Notes under the pieces: generated by a model
Databases searched by the model: none
Seen by the model: the letters and a program-made list of their open reading frames with translations, nothing else
What the model was told of the DNA's origin: nothing
Assembly: GCA_021399445.1 (NCBI GenBank)
Contig: JAJTUQ010000002.1
Coordinates: 2,914,001 to 2,978,000 of the forward strand
Length of the DNA: 64,000 nt
Direction: 5' to 3'
Origin: Xylogone sp. PMI_703
Lineage: Eukaryota > Ascomycota > Leotiomycetes
In this document: one piece after another, positions 63,101 to 64,000 of the stretch
Position numbering within the stretch: position 1 is the stretch's first letter
Layout: each line of letters opens with the position of its first letter
Translations under genes and position numbers: made by a program

Positions 63101-64000
63101 TTGGATGACATCTTGATTTATTCCAAGACGTTGGAAGAACACAGACAGCACGTTCGTACTGTACTTAAGGCATTGATCGATAACGACATGAAGTGTAAGC
63201 TAGCTAAGTGCCAGTTCAACGCGACAGAAGTGAAATTCCTAGGTGAAATAGTTTCGGACAAAGGATTCCGAATGGACCCGGAGAAAGTAAAAGCCATCAG
63301 AGAATGGCCTACTCCAAAGACGGTCAAGGAAGTCCAACAGTTTAACGGACTTGCCAATTACTATAGACGTTACGTGACGGCTTACTCGAAAATAGCCGGC
63401 CCGTTGACGGAATTAACGAAGAAAGATACACCCTTCGTTTGGGAAGAGAGGCAGGAGAGAGCCCTCCAAGAGGTTAAAGATCAGTTCGACGAAGACCGAA
63501 TACTGGCCCATGCCGATCCCGAGAAACCATACTTACTGGAAACAGACGCCTCAGGTAGGGCGTTGAGTGGAGTCTTGTCACAAAGGGATGACAAAGGACG
63601 TTGGAGGCCGGTGGCCTTCCACTCTCGAAAGTTTATTCCAGCAGAGTTAAACTATGACATCTACGAGAAGGAACTCTTGGCCATCGTAGATTGCTGCAAG
63701 CATTGGAAGGTTTACTTATGTGGTGCCAAACATCCATTTGAGATTCTATCGGACCACAAGAATCTAACAACCTTCATGACCACTAAAGATCTCAACAGTA
63801 GACAAGTGCGCTGGTACGAAACGTTAGCACAATACGATTTCAGGATTCGCCATGTCCAAGGATCAGAGAATGCTAGGGCCGATGCTCTGAGCAGGCGACC
63901 AGACTACATGGAAGGAAGTTCTAAGCAAGAATTCACCATGTTTAAAAAGGAAGGCGACACCTTGCGCCTTAACCACGCACAAGTATTAGCGGTCACGCAG
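60158..64000 (+). CDS. Gag-protease / RT-RNase H polyprotein with in-frame UGA (3' end beyond window)
   Basis: The first ATG is 60158. Gag capsid-like region: about residues 45-215 (NRILWIASYLEGTAFDWMRP; DLKDAFYNSLKEEVKDDIAR). The nucleocapsid knuckle near 278 reads CFRCGQAGHRASEH: Cys-Cys-His-His instead of the usual Cys-Cys-His-Cys. A spacer of about 370 residues without known motifs follows. The aspartic protease is at about 640-740 with its catalytic DSG near 664 (ALVDSGSQINLIS). UGA occupies 62696-62698. After it the same frame continues with reverse transcriptase (FTKLDFAAGF; YLDD at about 63099-63110) and RNase H (LETDASGRALSG near 63540; ILSDHKNLTTF near 63747), open to the window end. 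The UGA may be read through or may be a mutation. Confidence 0.9.

Larger units (their letters stand above)
59522..64000 (+). mobile_element. Ty3/gypsy LTR retrotransposon, 5' part (cut by window end)
   Basis: A 5' LTR (59522-60128) is followed by gag, protease, reverse transcriptase and RNase H in the Ty3/gypsy order. Integrase and the 3' LTR lie beyond the window. The reading frame is open to the last base apart from one in-frame UGA, so the copy looks young. No tRNA primer-binding site starting TGG is visible right after the LTR; self-priming as in Tf1/sushi elements is one possibility. The codon use is richer in G/C third bases than the neighbouring genes. Confidence 0.92.

Overview
This is a filamentous ascomycete (Pezizomycotina) nuclear window. 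The reasons are: multi-exon genes with short introns (about 42-75 bp) carrying GT...AG ends and CTAAC/CTGAC-like branch sites; fungal-specific regulators (FlbD-like Myb, PalB calpain, Vts1); a fungal peroxisomal ATP carrier; and a Ty3/gypsy retrotransposon plus a Tc1/mariner-type MITE. A leotiomycete is my guess from protein character, but that placement is weak. Exon structures were worked out by hand from splice signals, reading phase and family similarity. Protein lengths follow from those models.

Layout. 1-9.3 kb: a partial gene on the left edge, then a 342-aa conserved fungal protein, a 543-aa coiled-coil protein, an NCBP3-like cap-binding protein and a Myb/SANT-like protein, with a 440-bp MITE between the last two. 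10.6-24.5 kb: housekeeping and regulatory core, with ureidoglycolate lyase (purine/allantoin nitrogen use), SEC23 (COPII coat), RPL12, a large O-GlcNAc-transferase-like protein and an flbD-type Myb factor. 24.5-43.4 kb: a very gene-poor stretch. Its first 10 kb lies upstream of flbD and shows no convincing gene. It is followed by one Arg/Asp/Tyr-rich small protein, an 85-bp tandem repeat, weak candidate small genes, diverged gene fragments and a dispersed repeat. 43.4-58.2 kb: a three-finger C2H2 regulator, PalB/Rim13 calpain (pH signalling), peroxisomal adenine nucleotide carrier, a small one-membrane-segment protein, VTS1 (SAM-domain RNA-binding protein) and the TPR subunit of TFIIIC. 58.5-64 kb: a gene remnant related to a fragment at 37.7 kb, then the 5' LTR and gag-protease-RT-RNase H part of a Ty3/gypsy element cut by the window end.

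The genes do not form a pathway cluster; most are single-copy core genes. The unusual material is in the repeats. The LTR holds a strict 17-bp-period array of GTAC-centred palindromes. The retroelement has an in-frame UGA between protease and reverse transcriptase and a long unexplained spacer before the protease. The 85-bp repeat keeps a hairpin with a paired substitution. Two related gene fragments lie 21 kb apart.
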